Positions 1 to 15,500 of a stretch of DNA of 64,000 nucleotides are shown one piece after another; position 1 is the first letter of the stretch; each line of letters opens with the position of its first letter. The notes under the pieces are model-generated. The model searched no databases. It had not been told where the DNA came from and saw only the letters and a list, made by a program, of their open reading frames with translations. The stretch is from Cladopsammia gracilis (Eukaryota > Cnidaria > Anthozoa > Scleractinia > Dendrophylliidae). The translations under genes were made by a program, and so were the position numbers. The stretch is from assembly GCA_022457155.1 (NCBI GenBank), contig JAJGOT010000010.1:841501-905500 (forward strand). Reading direction: 5' to 3'.

Positions 1-491
1 AGACACTTACTAAAACTGAAAGCTGTAACCATCAAAATTGTTTATTGACCGTAACAATGAAAACTGTAACTATGATGCAATCCGTTTATTAACAGGCAAC
101 CGAAAAGAGATCATATTCGCTAAAGATGAATGACACGAAACCTGAATCACGCAAAGACTAAATAGTACAAACTACATACTAAATTTTGCGAACGCCGACA
201 CTTCAAACATTAAAACCTTTGAACATTGAAATATTTTGTCCGTTTAAGACGTGAAATTGATGAAAATCGGTTAAGAATATTATTGCTACCCACCAGCTGA
301 CCTAGTAGAGTTACGTTGGTGTCCTTTCAGTCTATAGCGGCTTCAACTTAAAAAGCTATAACGGGTAGACTCCAAAATTTAAAAAAACAACACTGAAAGG
401 TTCAAGCTCTCTTAAAGAGAGCCTTTTTTTTATAGAGTTGCGGATAAAAAGGTTCAGGTTTTTATTGTCTCATAATTATTCGTGTTTCCAG
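1..491. other. Collagen intron sequence at window start
   Basis: No Gly-X-Y exon is visible. AT-rich intron with a short palindrome (gctctcttaaagagagc) near 409. Nothing else recognised. Confidence 0.6.
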
Positions 492-545
492 GGAGACCGC
501 GGCGCACAAGGTCAGCAGGGTAAACCAGGGAATGCAGGCAGAGAA
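492..545 (+). CDS. Collagen exon 1 in window (54 bp)
   Basis: Six perfect triplets, GDRGAQGQQGKPGNAGRE, preceded by tttccag and followed by gtaagt. It is the first collagen exon visible; earlier exons must lie before the window. Confidence 0.93.
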
Positions 546-3500
546 GTAAGTAGTATGCAGTATGTGCAGTAAAAATATCGCTTTAAATCATATCGGAAAG
601 ATGATCGATGTTTTTAAGAAATTATACATTTTTTGAAGTATTGATGATTGTAAGGTGCTTACAGGAATTACAGTTTTGGCATTGTTTAAAATCACGATCT
701 TTAAACTTAAAATTGAACGCAATATTCAATATTGCATTTTCACGGGTAACATTGGACCGCACACGTACGATTTCTATTTGCACAACGGAAATTGCAAGTT
801 TAGCCCCACGCACTAGTTCGTTTCAATTTCGTTCAGTTCTTCATGCTCCCTTTTGGTTTTTCAGACCATTTATCTCTAGTTTAAATTTTATGTGGAAGAA
901 AACGGTGATTGAAATAGCGAGTTCTGCACAGACATTCTTTGGGATCCACCCGCACTCCTTCCCCAACGTCTGCTCAAAAGATCAGGTGAAGAACTGCTGT
1001 GCATTGTACAAATAATTGTTACTGGCTTCTTATTTATGAAAACATCCGCTTTAAGTGTAGTTCATTGACTAACTCTATATTAGCTTTCTATATAAAATTA
1101 CCTTTCAGACTTTTCTAAAAGTAATTTCTTTGATAAATGATTTGTTTGAAAGTTCAAGTTCAAGTTCATTTATTCACACTAGGTAATTTAAATCCCTCGT
1201 GTTGGTTTGGAGAACAACATATAAGATGCATTAGAACTGAATTGAGTTATATTATGCCACATAAAAAGTCAAGGTCAAACTCTCCCATTTTAGAATATCC
1301 AGTAATTTGACTGTGAGAAAAAGGGTGAAATATGTTTATATTTTCTTCAGCTTTTGATAGCTGTTTTTTTTATTGACAGTTTTTTTAAATGTAAATATTG
1401 AACTTTCATTGAAATTCAGGGTCGACGTGGCGAAAGAGGTCAATCCGGCCTTCAAGGAGCTATGGGCCTCCAGGTAATTTGTTAAAATTATGTCATGTTG
1501 AACTTATAATTTATTACACGACAAGTCAAATAAACCGTTCCAAAAAATGAACAGTTAATATACATACTTTGTGGGCTTCCTTTTTCTCCTTTCAGGTGAG
1601 AATATTTACTCATATTGTCTGCCTTCATACAGGTGCATAATAATGATTGGTCCCAGCAGATAATTGGGGACATCTAACAAACTATACTAGGGGATAACCT
1701 ACGATGGACTAGAATTCTTATTTGGTTCATGCTACAGACGTTAATGCTTATATTAAAACACTGGCCCAGTTGATGAATCTAGCATGTTTAAGCTGTTAAA
1801 CTGAATGTAGACTTAAACGTTTTCCTTCCTTAATTCCTTTTAAGGGAGCCCGAGGTCCCATAGGAGCTATTGGTTTACCTGGTAGTGCTGGAAATCAGGT
1901 GAGTTGCTGCATCGAAAACTGTTTATGTGTGTTTATAACCACAGTTAATCATTCGAAATAACAAGCACCAAAACAGTACGGTTAAAAAGCTTTTATTTTA
2001 ATGGTGTCACTTGTAATAATTTATTTGGATTTCATCTCCACTTGCACATAATGTTGACTGTGTTTGCTTTACAGGGTGTACGAGGAGAAAGAGGAAAAGA
2101 TGGAACACCTGGCGAAGTGGTGAGTTTCCCACTGATTACACCCTCCCCGCTATCTGCACTCCCCTCTTCAACCCCACCTTCAACCCCACCTCCAACCCAT
2201 CCCACACCTTCCAAAATTAAAACCCATCCCCACCTCCAACCTCACATACAACCTACTCTCTAACCTCGCATCCACCCCTTCCTCAAACCCCCACCAATCC
2301 CCATCCAAATATCAAACCCACACCCATACCCCTCTTTAACCCCACATTCACTACACCTCCAACCCACATCCACCCCAATCTCTAAAAATAAAGCCATCCG
2401 ATCGCCATCTGTAACCCTACACCCACGTTATCTCCAACCCAAATTCACCTTCACCTCCAACTCCTCGCCCACACAACCCCACCTTTTCCCTGGTATTTTT
2501 TTTACACTCTTGTTTTTCGACAGGGTACCCGTGGACCTGTTGGTGAGGTTGGACCTCCAGGAGCAGCGGTAAAGTTGTTCAATAACTTTTATACGTGAAA
2601 TGAACCGAGCTAGAATAAAGTGTCATTAGAAAGAATTTCTATTCTCAAAAGCTCTCATTTAAATGGTTGTTCTTAAGAATTTTGCCCGTTGTTTAAAAAA
2701 TAGACCATTCTGTCTGTCTGTCTGTCTAGCGATCCTCTTTATAAGTTAAATCTTGTGACAGGACTTGAACCAATGTTAGGGTAACAAGACACATGAGTTC
2801 AGGAATCAAAGAGAGTAGATCTGAAATCGCAGGCCAGGGTTGCAGGATCGGAAACCATGAATGGGATCCGTATCAGCAGTTGTTTGAGGGATCAGGGATC
2901 GAGCTGTGCCATTTTGGCTCTCGGGAACGTAAGGTGTAATGCTTATGGAATTTTAATGCTTAAAAGCATCAGTCCTAATGTTCCTTTTCTCTTATCCTAA
3001 TATCAATTAGTGTTTTAAAGCTTGATATATCTAAACATATAAGACGAAGATGAGGGCAAATCCACCATCATAAGATAAGAACGAGAAAGAAAACAAAAGT
3101 GAGGGAAGAGGGAGAGAAAATGATTTTGACTTGCTTGGAGAAACGAGCAAAAGAGGCAGAAAAATCTTCTCATTTGGCTTAAGAGCCTGTAAAGTAATAA
3201 CCTGAATAACAGCATCACCCTTACCGGATGCTGATTACAGATTAAACCAATCCCGCGACAGTCGCATAAATTAATTTATCCCTTTGAAATAAATTTAGTG
3301 CAGGGAACAGAAAATTGAAATATCATCTGTTGCTATTCTAGGGTCCAATTGGAACTGCTGGTGAAGATGGAGCTGCAGGCGTAGATGGAACACCCGTATG
3401 TATTTTTCCAATAAGACAAATGTTCCAAGAATTGCAGTCTATCATGATATGCCAAACAATGGGCAACAACAAAGAAGACTGTTCAGCAGATAGTCGACTG

Positions 3501-6500
3501 TAGAAATTCATCCACAGTCTCAAAATTACAATGAACAGTCAGAATCAACTTTATAGTACAAAAATCTCTGCACACCTTGCACTTGTGGCGTCTTTAATCC
3601 ATTGCAGTATTGATTCCCGAGTGTTTTGAGTGCTTTTATGGAGAAACATAAGCTTAGATAGATGGTAACTTGCGTAACCTCCCCTACCCCTACACAAGGT
3701 GGGTCCTCGTCGAATGTTCTTCTAAAAATGACCACTTAAGTAAAAAAGGTCTTCGCACCTGCCCGTCACTATTATACCTGAGTAACCCCACCCCCTAGGG
3801 TATTTCACCCTGATCATTTTTTGTATGCCATTGATAGTTCTCCCGTATTTTTTTCCCTGCAGGGAGGTAAAGGACCTGAAGGAAAAAGAGGAACAACTGG
3901 ACCGCGAGGACAGCCAGTACGTGTTCCATTCAGTTTTAAGAACGTAAAGCTGTTTTGAATTGAGTTTGGTTTCCAAGTAATTTCGCGTTTGGTATGGTTT
4001 TGCTACGTTTTGTGATTGGCTAAAATATCTCGCGGTACTTTCCCAACCAATCAGTGTTATGATTAAGAAATTAATGGATCATTATATAACTAATGTGACA
4101 ATAAATAAATTTACTAACTAATTTACTAAAATTGACTGCTAATGACTGCCATGTCTGAGTATTAAAGTTTGAAATTATGCGAAGTTGACGTATACCGTAA
4201 CAATATTTCATTTCAACAGGGTTACCCTGGGCTTGCAGGCAGTCCTGGTCCTAAAGGTCCTAAGGGACAGCAGGTAAGTAATTAATCTTAACAATTAGTC
4301 ACCAAACCGTAAAGTGGCCAGGAGAGTAATCAAGCGACTATTAAATTTCACTTTCGTCGAGTGCGTAAACGATTTAAAAATAGAATGATTTTACTTTAAT
4401 TCTCAGAATTTTACGACACGAATTGTAAATTTACACCGATTGATCGTATAAGTAACAAATTAAAATCGAGAACAAGAAGCTAAACACAATTTGAACTTGT
4501 GGCGTTTTTAACCCATTGCAGTATTGATTCCCGAGTGTTTTGAGCACTTTTACTGAGAAACATAAGCTTAAAATTATATCTAAAAAACAAGACTGCACTA
4601 CATTCAATAGCGGACACTTGCTAATTATACTGAAGCAAATTGCAAGTTATATAAAACACAAAACTTGCCGGAACCTAAAACCCACAGCAAAAAGCGGCCA
4701 GCACAATATCAAACGGTCCTTGAAAACTTCAACGCTGTAATTCTTCCTTTTGCTTCCTAAGTCAATGCACGGAGAGATTTTGCGGTACGCCATGACTTCA
4801 TGGTGGAAAGCCATATACACGCCACGAGTAATAAAGAGTACATGTGAACCTTTTTTCACAATAGATGGTTTTCACGTTACGTCACGGCGGCAATATTGGT
4901 GTACAACTACAAAAGAATTTTAACGATCTTGTTTTGTTATGTACACCAACATGGCCGCCATGGCCTTTGTCATTTGAATCCCACAGGACTGAAGGTCACG
5001 TGAGTGAAAACCATCTATTAGTACAAAGAATATTAAGTCAGTTTTTTGTCATAAGTTCTTTTCACTCCCATAAGACATCTGCTCACAAAGAAAACAAGTA
5101 GTGATATAGAAATTTGAGAGAAAGCCTCGAACCATGTTAATTTAGAATCATCGTATTACAAGTAGGTAATTATAAAAAGTCGTAAATGCCACATTTGTTA
5201 TTGAACACCCACGTGATCGTGCACAAGTTACTTAACAAACAGACGCGTGAAGAACTAAGTGAAATCCAGAACTTCGCAAAGATGAAATTATGTGGGGTTC
5301 TAAATGTGTTGATTATTATTTTAATTTATTCCTTTCTCCCAGGGAAACCGTGGAGAACAGGGATTACCTGGAGCGAATGGAAACGACGGCCAAGCGGTAG
5401 GTGGGATAGGATACCGAACTGGTTCCTCAAAAGAACTACCATGTAGTCCAACAACTATCACAGTCTCTTTTATACGATAGTTCGCCTATGATATAATGCA
5501 ATCCCGGGGTATTCCCATATATAAGCTATATGAAGCTGTGAAGAATATGGTGTAAAAGCAGTTTAGTCTGCAATAGGGTATAGAAATCAGAGAGTTTTGG
5601 TCTAGAAAGGGGTGCTATTTACTATTTATTTATTTACTCCCCCCCCCCCCCCCCCCCCCTCCCAGAATGCAATGAATCATTCTCCATACTCTGGATCTGA
5701 AAACTTATCGAGGTTTGTATCGTGTTAAAGAAACACATAATCCCCTATTAGGTTTGATTTGGAATTTTTTTCCAGTCAATAGCAAAGCGCACAGATGACG
5801 TCAGTACTCATATGTTTGTCTGAGTTTACAACATGTTTATTCTTGTTTATTCTTGCATTTCTGACAATAAAAAGTTCGCTATTAGGAATCCCCTGAGAGT
5901 CACTTTTGGTTTGTTTGTCTGAGTTTTAGTTCTATAAATAGTAATCGTGCGCTTCGCTATTCTATGTACGTATACTTTTTGTTTTCCTTGCAGGGGTCTG
6001 ATGGTGCTGCTGGTACTCCTGGACCTCCTGGTCTTTCTGGATCCAAGGTAAAATACGAGCACGTCAACGTTATAATGTAAAGGAAGTGATATGAGTTTCA
6101 TTTTAATGGTCTCAGCTTGGATCTCCATCGACAGACTCATTCATATTGCATGATTTAAGGTTTAACAGACTCCGGTACATGGTCAAAACAGGCGCTGTTA
6201 TAAAATGTTGAGTTTTCCAATTGATTGTGTACATAAGCAGAAGTACTGAGCACGAACGTATCTTTTTAGGGACAAGATGGAGCTGCTGGGCGTCCTGGAC
6301 ATAGAGGAAAACGTGGTGAGCAGGTAGGAAAGCAACACTCCTGACTCCCTTTGCCTTGATATGGGTCTTGATCATAATAGTCTGAGGGTGACCTTTGCGA
6401 TTTGCTATCACCCTGAAAGGTACTAAAACAGCACTTTTAACCCCTAAAAGGAATCCACATCATTGTTATGTGGGAGTCACCATCCACCCGTCATCCTGCA

Positions 6501-9500
6501 GATTTGTGGCATCTAGTTTCTTTATAGTATACAAACGCCAAGTAAACTACCAGCCTAAACAACAAATTTTCAATGTTAACATCTGGTTTTGAACGCATGA
6601 AGACCTTTAAAAAGTACCTCAATTCTGTCTTCACAGGGAGACAAGGCTCAGGAACAGACCGAACAGACCACTTATTGGTAAAATACTAGCAGTAATCGCA
6701 GATTATGGAGACGCGTTTGAAGGAATTTCCGGCAGAAATGAGCCCCTGAAAAAAACCAATAGGGGCGCCCATTTGGAAGACCGTCTACCAAAAAATCTCA
6801 AATTTTACTGTACATAAACCACAGGACAACCAACACGAAATTAGGATTGCGTTCTTCGAACGCGATAAGGATTTGTATGGAAGACTTAATGGTCTGTTCT
6901 TGAGCCTGAGCCTGGTCTCGTTTATCGACGTCATCTGTCTTTCCTTCTAAATTTTATCTTCGCGTAATCATTCAGCGTTCACTGATTCATCATCTCAACG
7001 TTATTTCAGTATTTGTTCTTTGTTTACTACTTTGTGATACAAAGCAGAGAGTTCTTTAAAAGTATATATCCTGTGTTTCAAAAATTAAACACTGATTAAT
7101 AAAAACTCCTCACATTTTAAAAGCAGTTGATCGTTACCGTTCTTTGATGCGTCCATCCAGTTTCCCCTCGATCTGTATTTGTTGTATTTGTTATTCATTT
7201 ACCGTGTTTGTCTTCTCAGGGAGTCAGTGGTGCAGCTGGATCAGCGGGTATGCCTGGTCAGCGCGGACAAGAGGTACTAAGATTTTGTGAATGACTTATT
7301 CATTGTATTCTTGCATGCTGTTATCAAGATTTCATGCTTTTCGATACAAAGCCTGACTTTGTTTCATGGTTTGTAGGGACCAGCTGGACCGCGTGGAGCA
7401 CCGGGCCTTAAGGGATTACCCGGAGAGAAGGTATGTAGTACACGCTTCCGTTGTACGATTTAAGGATGCAAAGTTCAAAGGGACAGTGTGCCGGCTGAAA
7501 TATCATTATGGCCAGCAGCTTGCTTTAATTTTGCTTTTTCATCCTAAAATAGGAAGAAAACATCACCGAAAGTGGTGAACGCAAAGAAATATGGATAAAA
7601 AAGGCAAAATAACGACTGCAAATTCTAAATTCTACCAGAATGGAAACTGTGATTTCTTGACCGCCAGTGTCATGAAATCAAAATTGATGAACTTTAATCC
7701 ACTTCCATCTTTGTAATCCTGCACGTTTTCACCACTATGCAATCTTTTTATTCAATTTTGTTATATATTTGGAGATATAACATGGAAATTAAGTAAACAC
7801 AATTTCGTTATTTTGGGGGAACAGTGTTCCTTTAAGGGCTAGTTCCCAATAGCGACGTAATCGGAAGCGGAGTCAGAGTCGGAAGACTAAGGCGCCTTAC
7901 GTTCCAATCTGAGTCGCAATCGGAATCGGAAGCTCGACGGAATCGGAATCGGAAGAATAAGGTTTCCTTTTTCTTGGGTAGGGGGTTTACAACAGCGTTG
8001 CAGTTTTGGTTCATTCATTAGACTCTAAACAATATCACCCAGTCCTAATAAATTATTGTGGATAATTATGTAATTATGCTTGTCGCCCTTAATCTTAAAA
8101 TGTTCGGCATTTACAGGGAACTAAAGGAGAATCTGGATCATTTGGTGAAAAGGGAACTGCAGGCGGCCTGGTATGGGACATTTTCAGTGATACAATACTA
8201 CAATATACAATACTTGAGTAGCTATAGTGACACTTAACAATTTCATCCACCGACTTAGGTGTTTAACAGCCAAAAAAAAAAAAAACAGCTTCACGGGAAA
8301 GTACTGCTAATTAGCGTTCACTTGAATGGTCACACTTCAGGATTTTATCCACAGACTAAAAATATAGAAAAGTACTCCTCAGTAGTTTTCATTGAATTTC
8401 ATACTTTAGAATTCCATCCACAGATTCAAAAGTAACTACATGTACGAACCAAATACAACATGGAGGAGAAACGTGCCGCCCACATGTTTTAGACCCCGCT
8501 TCCTTAGTTAAGTTGGAACAAAAAAAATCATAAGCGCACTGGGGGTTTGAAAACCCAATCTAAAATCTCAATTATTGCTTAGTTTTCTCTATATTTGATG
8601 ATCACTTTGAGAAACTATATCAAACAGCTCGGCTGCGCCTTGTTTATTCAACCCACTTCTCGGTGTTTGGAAATCCTTATCAAATATTCTTCCTAAGATT
8701 GCATCACACATTCAGGAGGCTACGGAAATCATAGGCACCTCCGCAAACGTTACCTAGCTATCTACAGCATAACATGTACTTTATGCAAAAAATATACATT
8801 GGCGAAACAGGGAGATCACTAGGGGACCGTTTTCGTAAACATCTACGAGATTTTGAAATAATTGACAAAGACGCATCTAAACCATCCCATCAATCACTCT
8901 AACCAACACATGGCGATCTGCTGCTTTCCTTGCACGGAAAGCAACAAAAATCTAGGGGAAAAAAAAACAGAAAAAATAATCTGTAAATCGGCACTCTTAA
9001 TCCCCCTGGAATCAACGAACGCTTTTCATTCGACTAATTTATTCTTGTTTTTGCGTTACCATATTTCCACCAACAGCGTAAGCTCCACCGTTCGTTTGAT
9101 TGGCTCTGACGATGGGCTAGTATAAAAGTCGAAACGTTACAGTGCTCAATTCACCTTATCAACATAATTAATAAAACTAAATTTACGGAAATCACAACTA
9201 GAGTTGTTGGAATTTAAAATGAACTTAATGTCAGGTGTTAAAAAAAGTGTTGTATAATTCTTCATTATTTTTTCACTCACACTGATCTCCAACTCCGAGA
9301 CTAAAAATCAGTTTGAAACGATTAAATATAAGAAACACAAAACCCTTAATCCTGGATCTGTGTTTATCAGATGCCCAACAACTGAATGAGACTGCAAAGA
9401 TTTTTGTGAGTGTCATTGTTTTCGTTCAATAACAGTAATGGAAAACTGCTCGCGGGAATCTGTTACTGGATACTGCGGTGGAGGACATTTACTGAAAAGT

Positions 9501-12500
9501 TTATGGAAGACAATGAAATAAAGCATTAAACCGGACACATGGTATCTATTTAATTGTAATTATTCCAATTTTTCGGTCGGCAAGTGGGCATTGTTCAGAG
9601 ACTTACAGCACTAACCATTTGTCAAAACTGTCCGACCCTGTCGGTCAGGTTGTAAACTAAATGCACCATTTTGAAGACCTGTTCAAACTGATACTTCAAA
9701 ATGATGTATGCTATTTACGAATTGACCGGTCTGAGATGGCCAAGTTGAAAAAAATAATGCGGGCACACTTTTTACGAATTGACCGGCCCAGTCGGCCAGT
9801 ACTGACTTTTTGTTGACTTTTTTTGTCTGTGTTATTAGGGGGATAGTGGTTTGCAAGGTATCAAGGGTGATCAAGGATCAAAGGGCTTCACGGTAAGTAA
9901 AACAAGGCCATGCGCAGTTGCAGGATGAAACTGGAGAGACACTTGGAGATCGCTTAAATAAACACTTGTTTCTATCTCTCAAACTGACTTTGAACACCTT
10001 ATGAGGTCTACACCATGCGGTATTTTTTATTGTTATATTACTGGCGTACACGAAAACAGAACCTCATTTATTAGGCAGAGAACGACAGAATATAGCTCCA
10101 GATAAGCAAGAAACAGCGTTTTGGGATTTAGCACTGATCTACAATGTTTACGGTTTTAGCACTGATTTGAAAACGGTTCAGTAGTTTTCATTAATAAATT
10201 TAAAACATTGCTAACGATCTATCTGTTGCAAATAGCTTTTTATTTGTCCCAGTTTTGTTTATATTATCCCAGTTTTATACTTCTTCATAGTTTGTGTGTT
10301 AAAATATATCTTTGATTTAAACATTTGTGTAATTACATGTACATATTTGGATTTTCACTCACGTGACCGATGGCCATATTGGAGTGCTAGAACAATAGTG
10401 TTTGAATAAGAATAGAGCTAAAGTCCCATAGTATTTCGTTTAGGACACCAATATTGCCGCCATTTCATTGTTTCGGGTCACCAATATGGCCGCCGTGAGG
10501 TCACATACAAACGCTCTATATTTATAGAGGTATTAACACTTCTAGATTTGTATATATTATATTTTTACATTTGATTCATTATCATATGACCCGTACGGCC
10601 CTGCGAACCTTTTCTTTGCAAAACCATTGAGGAAAGTCCCGTATGAGGGCCGTACGCATTTGCGCGAGCGGGACCGGAAAAAGCCGTACGGTCCTACTTC
10701 AAAAGCGGACGGCCTCGCACGTTAAGATTTCAAGTAATTTTGTCTCGGTCTTGGCGTACGGAGCGAGCGTCGAGCCAAATATTTTCCCATCCGGCCCTCC
10801 CACTTAGTCAATAAGTACATTATATGCGATGGGTATTAATTTGATCATATTTTTTATTTACGCAACACGAGTACTCGACTGCTAATCAATGCAAGAGCGG
10901 GTAAAATATCAAATTTTACTGGTTCACTTGACAGGGAAACAGAGGATCCCCCGGAACATCCGGGCAACCTGGATCTCAGGGACCCCCGGTAAGTAACTGT
11001 ATGACAGGTACGCTTGGGGACCCCTTACGCTTTAAAGTGCCAGTTCGAAAGTGACTGGAACTTCAGGAACATGCCGTGCAAATGCGAAAAGTACGGCCAA
11101 AAAAAAGACTTGATCTGTATGAAAATCTCTCCTTCCGAAAGAAGAATTTGATCGAACTGGCACTTTAAGCAACTGTATGACAGGTATACCCTGCAACTAA
11201 AGTACGTTAAGAGCAGACTACGGCAGTGGTAAATGTGATTCATGTTGCTTTGGTCTTACATTACTTCTCTTTTTTATTGAAGAAGGGCCCCTTTCCCAAT
11301 CAATCTGACTCCGGTTCAAAAGGTGAATAGTCTATCCACAGACTTGTTCGCACTTGTTTTCTCGCGCTTGACGCCGGTTGCATGTAAATGCTTTAAGTTC
11401 TGTGATTAGCCAGAATGATTTAATACTTTGATTACTTTATTTCGACGAGATGTTTTTATTTTTTTACTAGGGTCCAACAGGACCAACTGGAAGTACTGGA
11501 CAGCCGGGAATTCCTGGGGTTAAGGTAAAGTTAAGGGGCAGTATCATGTGTATTTCAAACAAAACAAGTCCTTCTAAATACTGGTTTTAGCTAGCGTTTG
11601 TTGAACAAAACTATTTGTTTAGACGATGAACGAAGGCCTTCTGAACAACAAAGCTGTTAATTGCAATGCCTTTTTGCGCTTCATGTTAATTACGCGAGTT
11701 ATTATTAATAAACTCCCTTCGACACACGCGACCGTTTTTACCATTTCAACCCAAATACTTACCGTATTTGCAGCGCCTAATGTAGAATTGTGCTTGAATT
11801 ATTTGTAGTGTTTTTTATTTTAGTATCTTAAATACCAGCGGAGGAGCAGTGGAACGATTTGCTAAAGCATGTTGAAAGACAATGAATCTGCATCAGTGTT
11901 TTAAAATATTCGATCCACATTTTTGCATTTTAGGGAACTCGTGGATCGCCAGGAAAAAGTGGTATCCCTGGATTGCCTGGTATCCCGGTGAGAAATTTAA
12001 AGTTTTTTTCCTTATTGTTCTTTCTTCCTTGTTTTGATTCGTTCCACCTGGTTCACTCAGTTTATAGGGTACTAATCTGCAGAGTGGTAGGTTGCCACTT
12101 ATTCTAAATCATAATTTATAACAATAAAACACCATCTGACTTTGTCTTAAAAGTAGGCTTCCTTTTTCTTCTTGAAACAATGAAATATTTGAATGCATTC
12201 ATTTATTTGTAGGGCCTCACAGGAAGGGATGGTTTACTTGGAATAGCAGGAAATGAAGGGCGTCCGGTAATATTAGTAACCAAAACTCTTCACGAATTCT
12301 TAAAAGTTTTATCTACACAGTTGCACAGGACTATACTGCTCGACAGCTTGTCACACTTTACAATTTCATCCAGACTCAGACTCAGACCTTGTGGCGTTAA
12401 CAGCACCATACGATAATGCTGCTCAGTAGTTTTCATTTGAATGTCACACTTAGAATTTCGTCTACAGACTCAAACGTTAGAACCACGTTGTACAGTATAA

Positions 12501-15500
12501 TATAATAAACACAACCACAAGGAAGAACTGTTCAGTAGCTTTGGTCACACTTCTGGATTCCTTCCTGTGTGTTGTTCAATTTCAGTCACTGGCAACAACA
12601 ACAACAGCAACAACAACGAATTTTGTGAAAATGTTGTCACTTCAAACGGAAATATGGAATCTAATGTCACGCTTTCCTGATTCACATTGTAATCATGCTA
12701 ACTCGGTGGTATATCTGCATTTTTTAAATTCTATAATCTTTTAGGGAAATCCTGGACCCAAAGGACCTTCTGGACCCAAAGGAGACACTGGTATCACTGT
12801 AAGTGGACCTTTCGCGTATCTTTTAGCCAGGTCCAAGTTGCAGCATCTGTTCCTCTTGGAATTGGGATTACGAAATAATTGCAAAATAATTGTGTTCCAG
12901 TGGCGAATCTAGAGAAAGAGCACGGGTGCCCGCCCTGCGCCCGCCCCCGCCCCTGCCCCTTTATCCTGCAAAAAATTTCAGTCTCTAACATTCACTCCCC
13001 CATCTACATCGGCAAACGCATGCTCTCCAACACTGACCTTCTCAGTGCTCGTCTGCATCCAATCATTCCTTACGTAGGAAAGAGGCACGTGACGAGCCAC
13101 GAGGACCTCTGTTCTGGATGCTGGTGCCACAAAAACGAAGGTCAAGTACAAACATCTTTTTGCCAGTTTCGCCGACCTTTTGCCAAAATTATATACCAAA
13201 CTGGCGATTGAGTTAGATTCATACATAACCGGTCCAGCTTAGCGATTCGCTTGAAAACATTCGGACCCCTCAGCGAGCCAATCGGAATGTTCTTTTCATC
13301 ATGGACCAGTTCAGTCATGTCATACAGTAATTACGTCTGTTATTTGTGTTTAGGGTGCAACAGGCTCACCCGGCCGAGCTGGACCTGCTGGTAACATTGG
13401 CGAACCGGTAAGAGTATAGTAACCAACTCTTGATGTAACAAAAGCATGAATCAACTCGTTTAAGGTTTGGTGTTGATGGTTTTAGCGGTCTCAGGACTAA
13501 AAATGTTTCGGTATCATTGTTAAAGAGTTGTCAAACAAAACACCAATGTTCCTTATAGTGGATGGACAGGTGACAATTTCATCAACAATAGCCAAATTTG
13601 AGAAACGATGAGACAACTACATTTCAGTTTTATCCTTGCTTAACTTAACTTGTGATTCTTCCCAACTCGTGAATAAAAACCGTACAAGCGAACGAACCGT
13701 GAAGTAATTTGTTTATTATATGCATACTGAGATTTACACAACAGAAAAACAAGACGAAACGATTAAATTATCAACACTTTAGTAGAAGGGTTCTTGGTTT
13801 ATTGTCAGACTCAACTTTCAAGTGGAAAAATTCACCGAATTCACACATCTAACAAAAATAACTACGACAATATTTTTTTCCAAAACTATAACACGACTAT
13901 AAATAATGAGACACTATGACAAAAACAAAGCAAGTTTGCGTACCTGTGTTTTGAAGTTTTTGCCGCTTTGATAACAACAACAAATGGCGAGAGTTCAAAC
14001 TTGCTTGCACGTTTAGCGATTTAATTGCTTTCTTTCACTTCTTTAGACATCTTCTTTCTCCTGTTAAACGTATATTTTCCCTTTCAGCAAAATCTATTAA
14101 AGTTCTTTTCTTTAGGCTCGCACAATCCGCATTTTTTCATTGAAGTGATGGAACTCTTTTGTTGCCATGAATGAATTTCTTCGAGGTCTTCAAGGAGGGC
14201 GAAGGCACACTGAATGGCGGGAATTCCCGTGTACGATTTTTGTCACTAGTGAAAAATATCGTATCGCAATTCTGATTGGTCATACGATATTCTTCACTAG
14301 TGAGGAAAATCGTATGACCAATAGGATGGCTTGTCATATGTGAAGGGACGATTTTTATCTCATAGTTTTCTGGTGTGTAAAACTCAGTATGTATATAATA
14401 AAGAAAATTTATTTGGGAAACCTCATCCCCAGGGCCTACTCTGCGTTTCAAAATGGCGGGCAAAGAAACCCTTAGACAAGGCTGTCAAAATACTCCAAAA
14501 ACCCTGGCGTATGTTGTCCCCTAAAACATGATGAAATATCTTCCTTTCGTTTGAACAAAGGATTCAGATTACTTTAAAACACACTCGACTTCATATCGCT
14601 GGAAATAACCGCCGAAAACGCCCGGGGGGGGGGGGGGGGGGGGGGGGCACTCTGTAAATTTTTGGGATGGGGGATTTATACAACTTCGCCCAGTTGTATA
14701 AATGGGTACTGGCAGGCATAATTGTGGGGGATGGGTTATCTTGTGATGTGTGATGGAGTAGCACCCCATATATAGGGGCGAGCAGTAATACTCTCAGTCA
14801 CTTCATGCTAAAGAAACTGGGTTAAGATACGACCGTATATGCTACTTGGTGTGTCTAGATTGTGAAGAATTTACCATCCATCGCAGGAGAAAGCCCTCTT
14901 CCCATAGCTGTCACTACAGTCCTGAGCATTTCTCATCCAAGCAGCATGCATGGCATCCTGTAGGTCCTTTAGTATTTGTGACGAATCTGACGAATCCGCC
15001 ATCTGTTGCTCTTTCACTCCATCGATTGTCCTCGATTAACGATTATCTCATAACATGTATCATTTATTTTGTATTACTTAGGGTGAGCAAGGTGATGATG
15101 GTCTAGCTGGATCTACCGGCGAAAGTGGCAAACGGGTAAAATTTAAAACATTTTTCTCCTGTCTTCTGTTTGGTGTGGTGAACTAAAAAAGGCTTGGGGC
15201 TAGAGAGAAGTCCTTATCCATTCCAAACAGTGCTAAATTCCACTGAAATGTTACATTGTTCCAGGGTAAATTCTGTATGGTTCTATCTAGAGGGTTTGAG
15301 GGGTGGAACACCCCCCTTCCCCTCCCCCTCATCCCCCCAAAAGGTTTTTATCATTACAGTATATATATCCGAAAAATCATCCAGGTCAGCGCATACTCAT
15401 CTCCGTCCCCTAAGGGAACTCTTGGCCTTGGGCGAATCGGAACTTCCCTCCCCACAAATGATAAATTCTAGATAGAACCCTGCCATGGTTTTAACTGGAA

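Noticed and set aside
608..1015. 135-codon frame in collagen intron 1
   Set aside because: No domain, an overlapping open frame on the other strand, and low-complexity surroundings; consistent with chance.
4993..5004. Acceptor-like cacag plus a donor-like gtgagt near 4985-5004
   Set aside because: In the only relevant phase it reads GAC TGA, and it is the right end of a MITE.
6637..6685. A GGA GAC AAG... block after an acceptor-like cacag, resembling a collagen exon
   Set aside because: Gly periodicity fails after the first codon. The block is part of an inverted-repeat element whose other end lies near 6900.
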